Shown here piece by piece: positions 44,692 to 52,117 of a stretch of 64,000 bases of DNA (its first letter is position 1; the number at the start of each line of letters is the position of its first letter). The stretch is from Variovorax sp. CAN15 (lineage in GTDB: Bacteria; Pseudomonadota; Gammaproteobacteria; Burkholderiales; Burkholderiaceae_C), in the NCBI RefSeq assembly GCF_030462475.1, contig NZ_JASMRZ010000005.1, positions 78,922 through 142,921 of the forward strand, read 5' to 3'. The position numbers were made by a program, and so were the translations under genes. The notes under the pieces are model-generated. The model saw only the letters and a list, made by a program, of their open reading frames with translations, had not been told where the DNA came from and did not search any database.

Positions 44692-45426
44692 TCAGGCGCG
44701 ACGGAGCCTTGTAAAGGCCTCGAACTCCCAGTTCCGCATCCCCAGCAGCAGCGTGTAGCCCTCGCGGTCCTTGGCGGCCAGCTTCTGGTCGGTCTGGTGC
44801 TGCTGCGCGAAGTCCTGCGCCACGCGCTGCAGGCGTTCCAGGAAGGCCGGCGCCAGCGAGCGGCTGATCTGGCCGTGCACCAGCAGCAGGCCCTCGGCCG
44901 GGCCGTCGAAGCCGCCCTTGTAGTAGTCGAGCACCACGTTCTCGCGGAAGAACTCCATCACCGGGCCGTGCGGCCGCCAGCGGAAGGTCTTGGCGAGCTT
45001 CAGGCGATACCGGTTGAGCGGGCGCAGCTCGATGATGCCGATGCGGTCCAGCTGCGCCAGGAAGCCGATGCACTCGGCCTCGCTCACGCGGTAGGCCGCC
45101 ACGATCTGCTCCAGCGTCCACTGGCTCAGCACGCTGATGGCCACCAGCAGCAGTTTCTTGTCCTTGACCACCGCCTTTTCCTGCTCGTGCGTCAGTTCCT
45201 TCAGCAGCGGCTGGGCGTCGGCCACGCGGCGCGCCAGCTCGGCGAAATCGATCTTCAGCGCCCGGCAGATGGCGTCCACGCGGGACAGCGGCATGTCGCT
45301 CTTGGCCAGCATCCGCTTGACGCTGGATTCGGCCATGTCGAGCGACCGCGCCAGGTCGGCGTAGGTCATGCGCGCGCTTTTGAGTTCGTTCTTGAGGGCC
45401 TGGACGAGATCGACGGTGGTGCTCAT
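44692..45426 (-). CDS. XRE family helix-turn-helix regulator
   Basis: A 244-residue protein with an N-terminal Cro/C1 helix-turn-helix (about residues 5-65, LKNELKSARMTYADLARSLD then MAESSVKRMLAKSDMPLSRV). The remaining about 170 residues contain a second winged-helix-like segment (TLEQIVAAYRVSEAECIGFLAQLDRIGI) and an unassigned end. The ATG at 45426 gives the standard start. It is divergent from the CREST/MFS-acyltransferase genes. A perfect palindrome GGTATC-N7-GATACC lies 29 bp upstream of its start, with related sites nearby and at 48417, which suggests autoregulation and control of these neighbours. Confidence 0.87.
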   Translation of the reverse strand: MSTTVDLVQALKNELKSARMTYADLARSLDMAESSVKRMLAKSDMPLSRVDAICRALKIDFAELARRVADAQPLLKELTHEQEKAVVKDKKLLLVAISVLSQWTLEQIVAAYRVSEAECIGFLAQLDRIGIIELRPLNRYRLKLAKTFRWRPHGPVMEFFRENVVLDYYKGGFDGPAEGLLLVHGQISRSLAPAFLERLQRVAQDFAQQHQTDQKLAAKDREGYTLLLGMRNWEFEAFTRLRRA

Positions 45427-45454
45427 GGGCCGGAAGCGTACACGGGCGCCGGCA

Positions 45455-45473
45455 GGTATCAATTGGAGATACC
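45455..45473. promoter_or_regulatory. Candidate XRE operator, site A
   Basis: GGTATC-AATTGGA-GATACC is a perfect 6 bp inverted repeat with a 7 bp centre. It lies in the 145 bp gap between the divergent XRE regulator and CREST genes, 29 bp from the regulator ATG. Size and symmetry fit a Cro/C1 dimer site. Confidence 0.6.
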
Positions 45474-45494
45474 GTCAGGTGTGAATTAATGCCT

Positions 45495-45513
45495 CGTATC
45501 GATTCTCGATGCC
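45495..45513. promoter_or_regulatory. Candidate XRE operator, site B
   Basis: CGTATC-GATTCTC-GATGCC matches site A at 13 of 19 positions, including GTATC and GAT.CC. It lies exactly 40 bp from site A, about four helical turns, so two dimers would sit on the same face. It is weaker in symmetry than sites A and C. Confidence 0.45.
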
Positions 45514-45571
45514 TCTGGAGGGGTGCGGACCCTAAATTCCGCCCCAGTTCAGACCACCACCGAGGACCGCC

Positions 45572-46426
45572 ATGCTTCTGCCCTCTCTCAGCCGCCGCGA
45601 ACGCGGGCTGCTTTTCGCCCTTTTGCTGCTTGCCCTGATCGGCTTCTTCGGCCCCGAGCTGCCGGCCGCCGACGTCGCCATCGCCTCGGTGTTCGCCGAC
45701 ACCCGCGCCTGGCACGGGCTGCCCAACGCCATGGACGTGCTGAGCAACATTCCCTTCGTGGTGATCGGCCTGTGGGGCCTGTACCGGCTCAACCGCATCG
45801 ACCGCTCGCACCAGGAGGCGCTGTCGCAGTTCCCGCTGGCCCCGCCCGCCAGCGACCCGCCGGACAACACGCTGGACTGCGCCTGGCTGTTCTTCGCCGG
45901 CCTGATCGCCACCGCCGCCGGTTCCGCCTTCTTCCACCTCCTGCCCGACGGCCCCCGGCTCGCGGCCGACCGCGCCGGCATGGCAGTGGCCTTCGCCGGG
46001 CTGATCGGGGTGGCGGTGTGTGAACGAGTGAGCCAGCGCGCCGGCTGGCCCGCCGCCTGGTTCGTGCTCACGGCCGGGCTGCTCTCGGCCGAGGTGTTCC
46101 AGGAGACCGGTAACGTCATGCCCTGGGCGCTGGTGCAGTTCGGCGGCATGGCGCTGGTGGTGACGCTGGCGCTGGCCTCGCCGATGCGCAAGTCGGTGGG
46201 GCTGAAGCTGGGCTGGGTCATCTTCTTCTACGTGCTGGCCAAGGGCTTCGAGCTGGCCGACCACCAGATCTACGAGTTCACGCAGCAGACGGTGTCGGGC
46301 CACACGCTCAAGCACCTGACGGCCTCGCTCGCCGGGCTGCCCGTGGTGATCGCGCTGCGCAAGCTGGAGATGCGCTGGGAAGCCGCGCTGCGGCACAATC
46401 CGGGCGCCGCCGCCGTGGCCGCATGA
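45572..46426 (+). CDS. CREST superfamily membrane hydrolase-like protein
   Basis: A 284-residue membrane protein with seven or so hydrophobic helices. The spaced residues of the CREST superfamily (alkaline ceramidase, PAQR, Per1) are present: Ser118 and His122 in GSAFFHLLPD, Asp133 in AADRAG, and His244/His248 in GHTLKHLTAS. In characterised members these bind zinc and hydrolyse amides of lipids. A lipid amidase or related hydrolase role in the inner membrane is therefore plausible. The next gene encodes a transporter-acyltransferase fusion, 14 bp downstream. No function can be named with certainty. Confidence 0.75.
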   Translation: MLLPSLSRRERGLLFALLLLALIGFFGPELPAADVAIASVFADTRAWHGLPNAMDVLSNIPFVVIGLWGLYRLNRIDRSHQEALSQFPLAPPASDPPDNTLDCAWLFFAGLIATAAGSAFFHLLPDGPRLAADRAGMAVAFAGLIGVAVCERVSQRAGWPAAWFVLTAGLLSAEVFQETGNVMPWALVQFGGMALVVTLALASPMRKSVGLKLGWVIFFYVLAKGFELADHQIYEFTQQTVSGHTLKHLTASLAGLPVVIALRKLEMRWEAALRHNPGAAAVAA

Positions 46427-46440
46427 GGAGCACTCTTCGA

Positions 46441-48405
46441 ATGACAAATCCCGCCGCCGCAGCAGAAGCAGCCACGCCCGTGACTCACGAGGAGAACGCC
46501 CACGCCAACCAGTTCGCGCTCCTCGGGCAGCGGCGCTTCGCGCCCTTCTTCTGGACCCAGTTCGCGGGTGCCGCGAACGACAACCTCTTCAAGTTCGCCT
46601 TCACCGTGATGGTGACCTACCAGCTCCAGCTGAGCTGGATGCCGCCTTCCATGGCGGGCCTGGTGATCGGCGCGCTGTTCATCCTGCCCTTTTTGCTGTT
46701 CTCGGCCACCTCCGGGCAGCTCACCGACAAGTTCGACAAGACGAAGATGATCCGCTTCGTCAAGAACCTCGAGATCGCGATCATGCTGATCGCCGCCTGG
46801 GGCTTCGTCACGGCCAACGCGGTGGTGCTGCTGGGCTGCGTGTTCCTCATGGGGCTGCATTCCACGCTGTTCGGGCCGGTCAAGTTCGCCTACCTTCCGC
46901 AGGTGCTCGACGCGCGCGAGCTCACGGGCGGCAACGGCATGGTCGAGATGGGCACCTTCGTCGCCATCCTGCTGGGGCAGGTGGCAGGCGGGCTGCTGGT
47001 GGCCCTGCCGAACGTCGGCCACACGAGCGTGGCCGTGGGCTGCGTGCTGCTGGCACTGGTGGGCCGGGGCGTGGCGCAGGCCATTCCGCGCGCGCCGGCC
47101 ACCGATCCGGGCCTGGTCATCAACTGGAACCCGATCAGCGAGACCTGGCGCAACCTCAAGCTGGCGAACGAGAACGTGGTGGTGTTCCGCTCGCTGCTGG
47201 GCATTTCGTGGATGTGGTTCTTCGGCGCGGTGTTCCTGAGCCAGTTCCCGAGCTTCGCCAAGGAAGTGCTGCACGGCGACGAGCAGGTCGCCTCGCTGCT
47301 GCTGGTGGTGTTCTCGGTGGGCATCGGCGTCGGCTCGCTGCTGTGCGAGACGCTCAGCCGCCGGCAGGTGGAGATCGGCCTGGTGCCGCTGGGCGCCATC
47401 GGCATGAGCGTGTTCGCGATCGACCTGTACTTCGCCTCGCGCGGCCTCGCGCCCGCCACGCACGACATGGGCATCGGCGCCTTCGTGCACCAGGCCGCGC
47501 ACTGGCGCGTGATGGCCGACCTGGCGCTGCTGTCGCTCTTCGCGGGGCTCTACAGCGTGCCGATGTACGCGCTGATCCAGCTGCGCAGCCAGCCTACGCA
47601 CCGCGCGCGAATCATCGCGGCCAACAACATCCTCAACGCGCTCTTCATGATCGGCAGCTCGGTCATCGCGGGCGCGCTGCTGGGCGCGGGCTTCACCATT
47701 CCGCAGATCTTTCTGTTCACCGGCATCGCCAACGCGGTGGTGGCGTTCTACATCTTCATGCTGGTGCCCGAGTATTTGCTGCGCTTCGTGGCCTGGGTGC
47801 TGTCGCGCTTCGTCTACCGCTTCGGCATCAAGGGCGAGACGCACATTCCCACCGAGGGCGCGGCCGTGCTGGTGTGCAACCACGTGAGCTTCATCGATGC
47901 GGTGCTGCTGATGGCGGCGAGTCCGCGGCCGATCCGCTTCATCATGGACCACCGCATCTTCAAGGTGCCGGTGCTGGGCTGGCTGTTCAAGCTGGCCAAG
48001 GCGATCCCCATCGCGCCGCAGAAGGAAGACCCGGCAGCGTACGAAGCGGCTTTTGCCAAGGCGCTGGGCGTGCTGCGCGAGGGTGACCTGCTCGCCATCT
48101 TCCCGGAGGGTGCGATCACGCGCGACGGCACGCTGCAGCCCTTCAAGGGCGGCGTGATGAAGATCGTCGAGAGTGCGCGCGCCGAAGGCCTGGAGCCGCC
48201 GGTGATCCCGATGGCGCTGACCAACCTCTGGGGCTCGTACTTCAGCCGCATCGAGCTGCGCGGCGGCGAGCAGGTGGCCATGGCCAAGCCCTTCCGCCGC
48301 GGTTTCTTCAGCCGCGTGGGACTGAACGTCGGCGCTCCGGTGCCGCCGGCCGAGGTGCAGCCCGACGCGCTGCGCCAGCGCGTGAGCGCCCTGCTGGCCT
48401 CCTGA
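46441..48405 (+). CDS. MFS transporter fused to PlsC-type acyltransferase (LplT-Aas-like)
   Basis: A 654-residue membrane protein. Residues about 30-430 form a 12-helix MFS domain like LplT, with FFWTQFAGAANDNLFKFAF at its start. Residues about 455-654 are a lysophospholipid acyltransferase domain with NHVSFIDA (His481, Asp486) and FPEGAITRDG (about 554-563). This matches the LplT-Aas idea of bringing lysophospholipid inward and reacylating it, but the acyl-ACP synthetase domain that completes Aas is absent. The ATG at 46441 follows GAGGAG by 10 nt. An ATG at 46423 overlapping the upstream stop is an alternative. Confidence 0.88.
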   Translation: MTNPAAAAEAATPVTHEENAHANQFALLGQRRFAPFFWTQFAGAANDNLFKFAFTVMVTYQLQLSWMPPSMAGLVIGALFILPFLLFSATSGQLTDKFDKTKMIRFVKNLEIAIMLIAAWGFVTANAVVLLGCVFLMGLHSTLFGPVKFAYLPQVLDARELTGGNGMVEMGTFVAILLGQVAGGLLVALPNVGHTSVAVGCVLLALVGRGVAQAIPRAPATDPGLVINWNPISETWRNLKLANENVVVFRSLLGISWMWFFGAVFLSQFPSFAKEVLHGDEQVASLLLVVFSVGIGVGSLLCETLSRRQVEIGLVPLGAIGMSVFAIDLYFASRGLAPATHDMGIGAFVHQAAHWRVMADLALLSLFAGLYSVPMYALIQLRSQPTHRARIIAANNILNALFMIGSSVIAGALLGAGFTIPQIFLFTGIANAVVAFYIFMLVPEYLLRFVAWVLSRFVYRFGIKGETHIPTEGAAVLVCNHVSFIDAVLLMAASPRPIRFIMDHRIFKVPVLGWLFKLAKAIPIAPQKEDPAAYEAAFAKALGVLREGDLLAIFPEGAITRDGTLQPFKGGVMKIVESARAEGLEPPVIPMALTNLWGSYFSRIELRGGEQVAMAKPFRRGFFSRVGLNVGAPVPPAEVQPDALRQRVSALLAS

Positions 48406-48416
48406 GGTCCCCGAAA

Positions 48417-48435
48417 AGTATCGCTTGCGGATACC
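48417..48435. promoter_or_regulatory. Candidate XRE operator, site C
   Basis: AGTATC-GCTTGCG-GATACC is symmetric in GTATC/GATAC with the same 7 bp centre as site A. It lies 12 bp after the acyltransferase stop and 97 bp before the YiaA-like gene. It suggests that the YiaA-DUF2145 operon shares a regulator with the XRE/CREST region 3 kb away. Confidence 0.55.
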
Positions 48436-48531
48436 GGTGGCGCCGGAAACCGCCACTGGTGCAAGCATTCAAGCCTCGCGGTGCGGGGGCGAACCATCAT
48501 TCGCTCACCTTCACTACGCCGCGAGGCACAC

Positions 48532-49056
48532 ATGCAACCCCTCTCATCGACCACGACCGTCTTCATCCAGCGCGACACGCGGGCCTGGCAGTTCCAGGCC
48601 TGGGCTTCGTTCGCGATCTCCGTCTTCCTGTGCGCCACCGGCCTGAGCTGGCTGCCGGGCGAGGCGCTGGACCGGGCGTTCATGGTGATGGGCTACGTGT
48701 TCTGCCTGAGCACCGCCTTCATGCTGTCGAAGTTCGTGCGCGACAGCCAGCAGGCCGCCGAGCGCGGCTCCGAGTCGGCACGCGACGTGCCGATGTGGAA
48801 GCTGGTCGTCTGGGGCAGCTTCTTCACCGCGATGGGCCTGACAGGCTGGGGCCTCGTGCGCATGGAGATCAACGAGGCCTACAAGGCCTTCCTGGGCGTG
48901 AGCTGGCTCTTCCTCATCAGCTCGGCCTTCACGCTGGCCAAGACGCTGCGCGACCGCCACGAGGCCGACCTGGCCGAAGCCCGCATTCAGGGCCGCCGCA
49001 TGGCGCGCGCCGAAGCCGCCGCCGCTGCTGCAACTGCAGCTGCCGCTGCCGAGTAA
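48532..49056 (+). CDS. YiaA/YiaB family inner-membrane protein
   Basis: A 174-residue protein with four hydrophobic segments in two pairs: AWASFAISVFLCATGLSWL with AFMVMGYVFCLSTAFMLSKF, and LVVWGSFFTAMGLTGWGLV with FLGVSWLFLISSAFTLAK. This doubled pair matches the YiaA/YiaB family. The cytoplasmic C terminus is charged then Ala-rich. The ATG at 48532 gives the shortest form without arginine-rich extra residues. Role unknown. First gene of a four-gene unit with exported proteins. Confidence 0.82.
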   Translation: MQPLSSTTTVFIQRDTRAWQFQAWASFAISVFLCATGLSWLPGEALDRAFMVMGYVFCLSTAFMLSKFVRDSQQAAERGSESARDVPMWKLVVWGSFFTAMGLTGWGLVRMEINEAYKAFLGVSWLFLISSAFTLAKTLRDRHEADLAEARIQGRRMARAEAAAAAATAAAAAE

Positions 49057-49083
49057 CCCGTGTTCCACCAACGAAAGCCCATC

Positions 49084-49542
49084 ATGAAGAAGTCGATTGC
49101 CGCTGTTCTCGTCGCCGCCTGCACCGCCTTCGCGGGCATCTCGGCGCCCCTGCAAGCCCAGGCCCAGAGCGAGGCTTCGGCCGCGCTCTCGCTGATGCCG
49201 GTGGCATCGGTGGTGGCCGGTGCCTCCGCCATCGGGGCCTCCGCCACCACGGCGGTCGCGCTGCCGGCCGCGCTGTCGGTGGGCGGCTCGGTGCTCACCG
49301 TGGTCGCGGTCGAAGCCTCGGTCGATGGCACGGTGTACGTGCTCGAGCGCGCCTCCGACGGCGCGCGCGCCAGCATCAAGGTCGCGGGGCGTGTGGCCGA
49401 CGGCGCATCGAAGGCCGTGGGCACCAGCGTGCTCGTCACGGTGATCGGTTCTGGCGTGGTGCTGTCGGCCGCCGGCGAGGTGCTGGCCTTCGTGCCCAAC
49501 GCCATCGGCCGCGCGCTGCTGCACAACGAGAGGTTGTCGTGA
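49084..49542 (+). CDS. Exported STM0539-like protein
   Basis: A 152-residue exported protein. The signal peptide is MKKSIAAVLVAACTAFAGISAPLQAQAQ broken at a likely cleavage after QAQ. The mature part is rich in small residues (Ala, Gly, Ser, Val) with two hydrophobic stretches (VVAGASAIGASATTAVALPA and VTVIGSGVVLSAAGEVLAFV) and a polar core VYVLERASDGARASIKVAG. This pattern matches the STM0539 family of proteobacteria, for which no function is known. It overlaps the DUF2145 gene by 4 bp (GTGA). Confidence 0.7.
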   Translation: MKKSIAAVLVAACTAFAGISAPLQAQAQSEASAALSLMPVASVVAGASAIGASATTAVALPAALSVGGSVLTVVAVEASVDGTVYVLERASDGARASIKVAGRVADGASKAVGTSVLVTVIGSGVVLSAAGEVLAFVPNAIGRALLHNERLS

Positions 49543-50363
49543 ACCGTGCATTGCCGCTGCCGCTGCCGCTGCCGCCGCTGCTCGCGTTCACGCTCGCGGC
49601 CGCGGCGGTGGTGCTGCCCATGCAGGCGCGGGCCGGCCGCTCCTGCGAGCAGCTCAGGCCCACGCCGGCCGTGATCGCCAAGGGCATGCAGCTGGCCGAG
49701 CGCACCTCGCAGGCGCTCGACGCCAGCGGAGCGCGCGTGGTGATCCTCGCGCGCGCCGGGCAGGACCTGAGCAAGTACGGCCTGCGCTACTCCCACCTGG
49801 GCTTCGCCTACAAGACCGAGGCCGGCCCGTGGCGCGTGGTGCACAAGCTCAACCAATGCAGCACCGCCGTCGCCGAGGTCTACCGCCAGGGGCTCGGCGA
49901 ATTCTTCCTCGACGACCTGTGGCGCTACGAGGCCGCGTGGGTCGTGCCCACGCCCGAGGTGCAGGCGCGGCTGCTGGCGGCGCTGAACGAATCGCCCGCG
50001 CGCATCGTGCGGCTGCACATCGAGCCCTACAGCATCGTGAGCTATGCGTGGGGCCGCAAGTACCAGCAATCGAACCAGTGGGCGGTCGAGACCATGGCCG
50101 CGGCCATGGAGCCCGCCACCATTGCCAATCGCGCGCAGGCGCAGGCATGGATGCAGTTCAAGGACTACGAGCCCACCACGCTCAGGCTCGGCCCGCTCAC
50201 GCGGCTGGGCGGACGCGTGGGTTCGGCCAACGTGGCCTTCGACGATCATCCGAACGAGAAGCGTTTTTCAGACCGCATCGAGACGGTGACGGTCGATTCG
50301 GTGTTCGCGTGGATGCCGCGCGCCGGCCTGGGCGCGGCACCGGTGACACTGAAGCTTCAGTGA
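49539..50363 (+). CDS. DUF2145 family exported protein
   Basis: A 274-residue exported protein with a GTG start overlapping the preceding stop. The signal peptide ends MQARAG (about residue 33). The mature protein carries the DUF2145 pattern: GMQLAERTSQALDASGARVVIL, RAGQDLSKYGLRYSHLGFAY, VVHKLNQC and QQSNQWAVETMA. The SHLGFAY-WRVVHKLN-C arrangement looks like an NlpC/P60-like or YiiX-type fold, with His and Cys as possible catalytic residues, but this is an inference. It is adjacent to the STM0539-like gene. Confidence 0.82.
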   Translation: MNRALPLPLPLPPLLAFTLAAAAVVLPMQARAGRSCEQLRPTPAVIAKGMQLAERTSQALDASGARVVILARAGQDLSKYGLRYSHLGFAYKTEAGPWRVVHKLNQCSTAVAEVYRQGLGEFFLDDLWRYEAAWVVPTPEVQARLLAALNESPARIVRLHIEPYSIVSYAWGRKYQQSNQWAVETMAAAMEPATIANRAQAQAWMQFKDYEPTTLRLGPLTRLGGRVGSANVAFDDHPNEKRFSDRIETVTVDSVFAWMPRAGLGAAPVTLKLQ

Positions 50364-50385
50364 GAAAGAACAAGGAGAAAACAAC

Positions 50386-51456
50386 ATGAGCAAGTCATTG
50401 CGACTTTCGGAAAAATGGTTCCGCCGCGGCCTCTGGCTGGTGGCGCTGGTGTTCGCGAGCTTCCTCATCGGGCTCGGCAGCACGGTGGTGAGCGACCTGC
50501 CGCAGGTCGAGCGTGTGCGCGGCATCGACGACTTCATCGACAAGCAGAAGGCCGAGCCGCTGCGTGCCGTGATCAAGAACGCCGAAACCTCCGAGTTGGA
50601 GGCCGCGCGCGAGCTCGACCAGATCCAGCTGCAGCTCAACGCCGCGCAGCAGGCCAGCCGCAATGCGCGCGAAACCTTCGCGAACTGGCTCTCCACGCGG
50701 CGCGCCACCGCGCAGCCCGACCAGGACACGGAGCTCATCGCACGCACCAGGGCGCTCGATGCCTTCAAGCAGAAGGAAGAGGAGCTGCAGCGCAAGGTCA
50801 ACGCGCAGCAGAAGATCACGCTCGATGCGCGCCAGGGCGAGCAGCGTGCCCGCACGGCGCTGTCGGAGCTGGAGCGCGACGCGCAGATCAAGCTCGACGC
50901 CGAATACCGCCGCATCGAGCTGCGCGTGTTCGCCTACCGGCTGGCGCTCACGCTGCCGCTGCTGGTGGTGGCGGGCTGGCTCTTCGTGAAGAAACGCAAG
51001 AGCACCTACTGGCCGTTCGTGTGGGGCTTCATCTTCTTCGCGCTCTTCGCCTTCTTCGTCGAGCTGGTGCCCTACCTGCCGAGCTACGGCGGCTACGTGC
51101 GCTACGTGGTGGGCATCGTGCTCACGGTGCTGGTGGGGCGTTACGCCATCGTCGCGCTCAACCGTTATCTTGCGCGCCAGAAGCTGGCCGAGCAGCAGCC
51201 CGACAACGTGCGCCGCGAGGAGCTCAGCTACGACACCGCGCTCGCGCGCCTGGCCAAGGGCGTGTGCCCCGGTTGCGAGCGGCCGGTGGACCTGAAGAAC
51301 AACGAGATCGACTTCTGCCCGCACTGCGGCATCGGCCTGTTCGATCACTGCGGCAACTGCGACACGCGCAAGAGCGCGTTCTCGAAGTTCTGCCATGCGT
51401 GCGGCACCTCGGCCGCGAATCGCGTGCTGCCGGCCCTCGGGACGGCAGAGGCGTAG
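50386..51456 (+). CDS. Membrane coiled-coil protein with C-terminal zinc ribbons
   Basis: A 356-residue protein. One membrane helix (about 14-34), a periplasmic or cytoplasmic coiled coil (about 60-180, rich in Glu, Gln, Arg and Lys with TSELEAARELDQIQLQLNAA broken here), then three more helices (about 187-265). The C terminus carries four CxxC pairs: CPGC near 294, CPHC, CGNC and CHAC, a double zinc ribbon. The domain order resembles zinc-ribbon membrane proteins that sense or scaffold, but no family was recognised. Last gene of the 48532-51456 unit. Confidence 0.65.
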   Translation: MSKSLRLSEKWFRRGLWLVALVFASFLIGLGSTVVSDLPQVERVRGIDDFIDKQKAEPLRAVIKNAETSELEAARELDQIQLQLNAAQQASRNARETFANWLSTRRATAQPDQDTELIARTRALDAFKQKEEELQRKVNAQQKITLDARQGEQRARTALSELERDAQIKLDAEYRRIELRVFAYRLALTLPLLVVAGWLFVKKRKSTYWPFVWGFIFFALFAFFVELVPYLPSYGGYVRYVVGIVLTVLVGRYAIVALNRYLARQKLAEQQPDNVRREELSYDTALARLAKGVCPGCERPVDLKNNEIDFCPHCGIGLFDHCGNCDTRKSAFSKFCHACGTSAANRVLPALGTAEA

Positions 51457-51593
51457 TCTGCGAATTCGGTCACGGCCCGAGGGTGCTTCGACACGTCGTG
51501 TAGCGGACATGCCGCGGGGCCGTGCTACAAACCCCCGGCTGCGACACAAGTGTTGCCGCAGACTTTCAGCCAACCCTTCGACGGAGCACTAGC

Positions 51594-51977
51594 ATGAGCA
51601 TTTTCGGCAGCATCCTTTCCAAGATCTTCCCAGGCGCCAAAGCCGCTGAGGCCCCGGCACCTGCCGCCGCGGCGCCAGCCGATGCACCAGCGCCCGCCGT
51701 GGCCGCGCCGCCGCCCGCCATTCCGCTGGGCGACGTGGCCGCCGTGCTCGACGCCATGCCGGGCTCGAAGAACCTGAACTGGCGCACCTCCATCGTCGAC
51801 CTGATGAAGCTGCTGGGCCTGGACAGCAGCCTCGAAGCCCGCAAGCAGCTGGCCGCCGAGCTGAGCTACGGTGAAGACACCAGCGACAGCGCCAAGATGA
51901 ACATCTGGCTGCACCGCCAGGTCATGACCAAGCTGGCCGCCAACGGTGGCACGGTTCCGGCGGAACTTCGGGACTGA
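51594..51977 (+). CDS. DUF3597 family protein
   Basis: A 127-residue protein. The N-terminal MSIFGSILSKIFPGAKAAEA and Ala/Pro-rich linker (to about residue 45) precede the DUF3597 domain with VAAVLDAMPGSKNLNWRTSI, VDLMKLLGLDSSLEAR and ELSYGEDTSDSAKMN. Members are small soluble proteins of unknown function, similar in part to LysM-associated proteins. The 137 bp upstream hold a small palindrome ACAC-GTC-GTGT near 51493 and probably its own promoter. A repeat copy and strong terminator follow. Confidence 0.85.
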   Translation: MSIFGSILSKIFPGAKAAEAPAPAAAAPADAPAPAVAAPPPAIPLGDVAAVLDAMPGSKNLNWRTSIVDLMKLLGLDSSLEARKQLAAELSYGEDTSDSAKMNIWLHRQVMTKLAANGGTVPAELRD

Positions 51978-51985
51978 TCGAGCAC

Positions 51986-52078
51986 GCCCCGCAGGCTGCG
52001 CGCACTTCGTGTCGCTGTGCCAACCCCCTTGCGGGGGCGACACCGGCGGCCCGGCAAAGGCGGTTGCGCGGTGTTCTC
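51986..52078 (+). repeat. Palindromic repeat, copy 6 (full length)
   Basis: Both modules are present with a few changes: GCCCCGCAGGCTGCG, CGCACTTCGTGTCGCTGTGC, a CCCCCTTGCGGGGG hairpin, then CCGGCAAAGGCGGTTGCGCG and GTGTTCT. It lies after DUF3597 and before the terminator at 52085, between convergent genes. Confidence 0.82.
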
Positions 52079-52084
52079 TAAAGG

Positions 52085-52117
52085 CAAAAGCCTCGCGCGA
52101 TGCGCGAGGCTTTTTTC
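52085..52117. terminator. Strong two-way terminator
   Basis: AAAAGCCTCGCGC-GAT-GCGCGAGGCTTTTTT is a near-perfect stem of 13 bp flanked by A and T runs, so it works in both directions. It ends DUF3597 transcription on + and the SDR gene on -, whose stop overlaps its edge. Confidence 0.93.
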
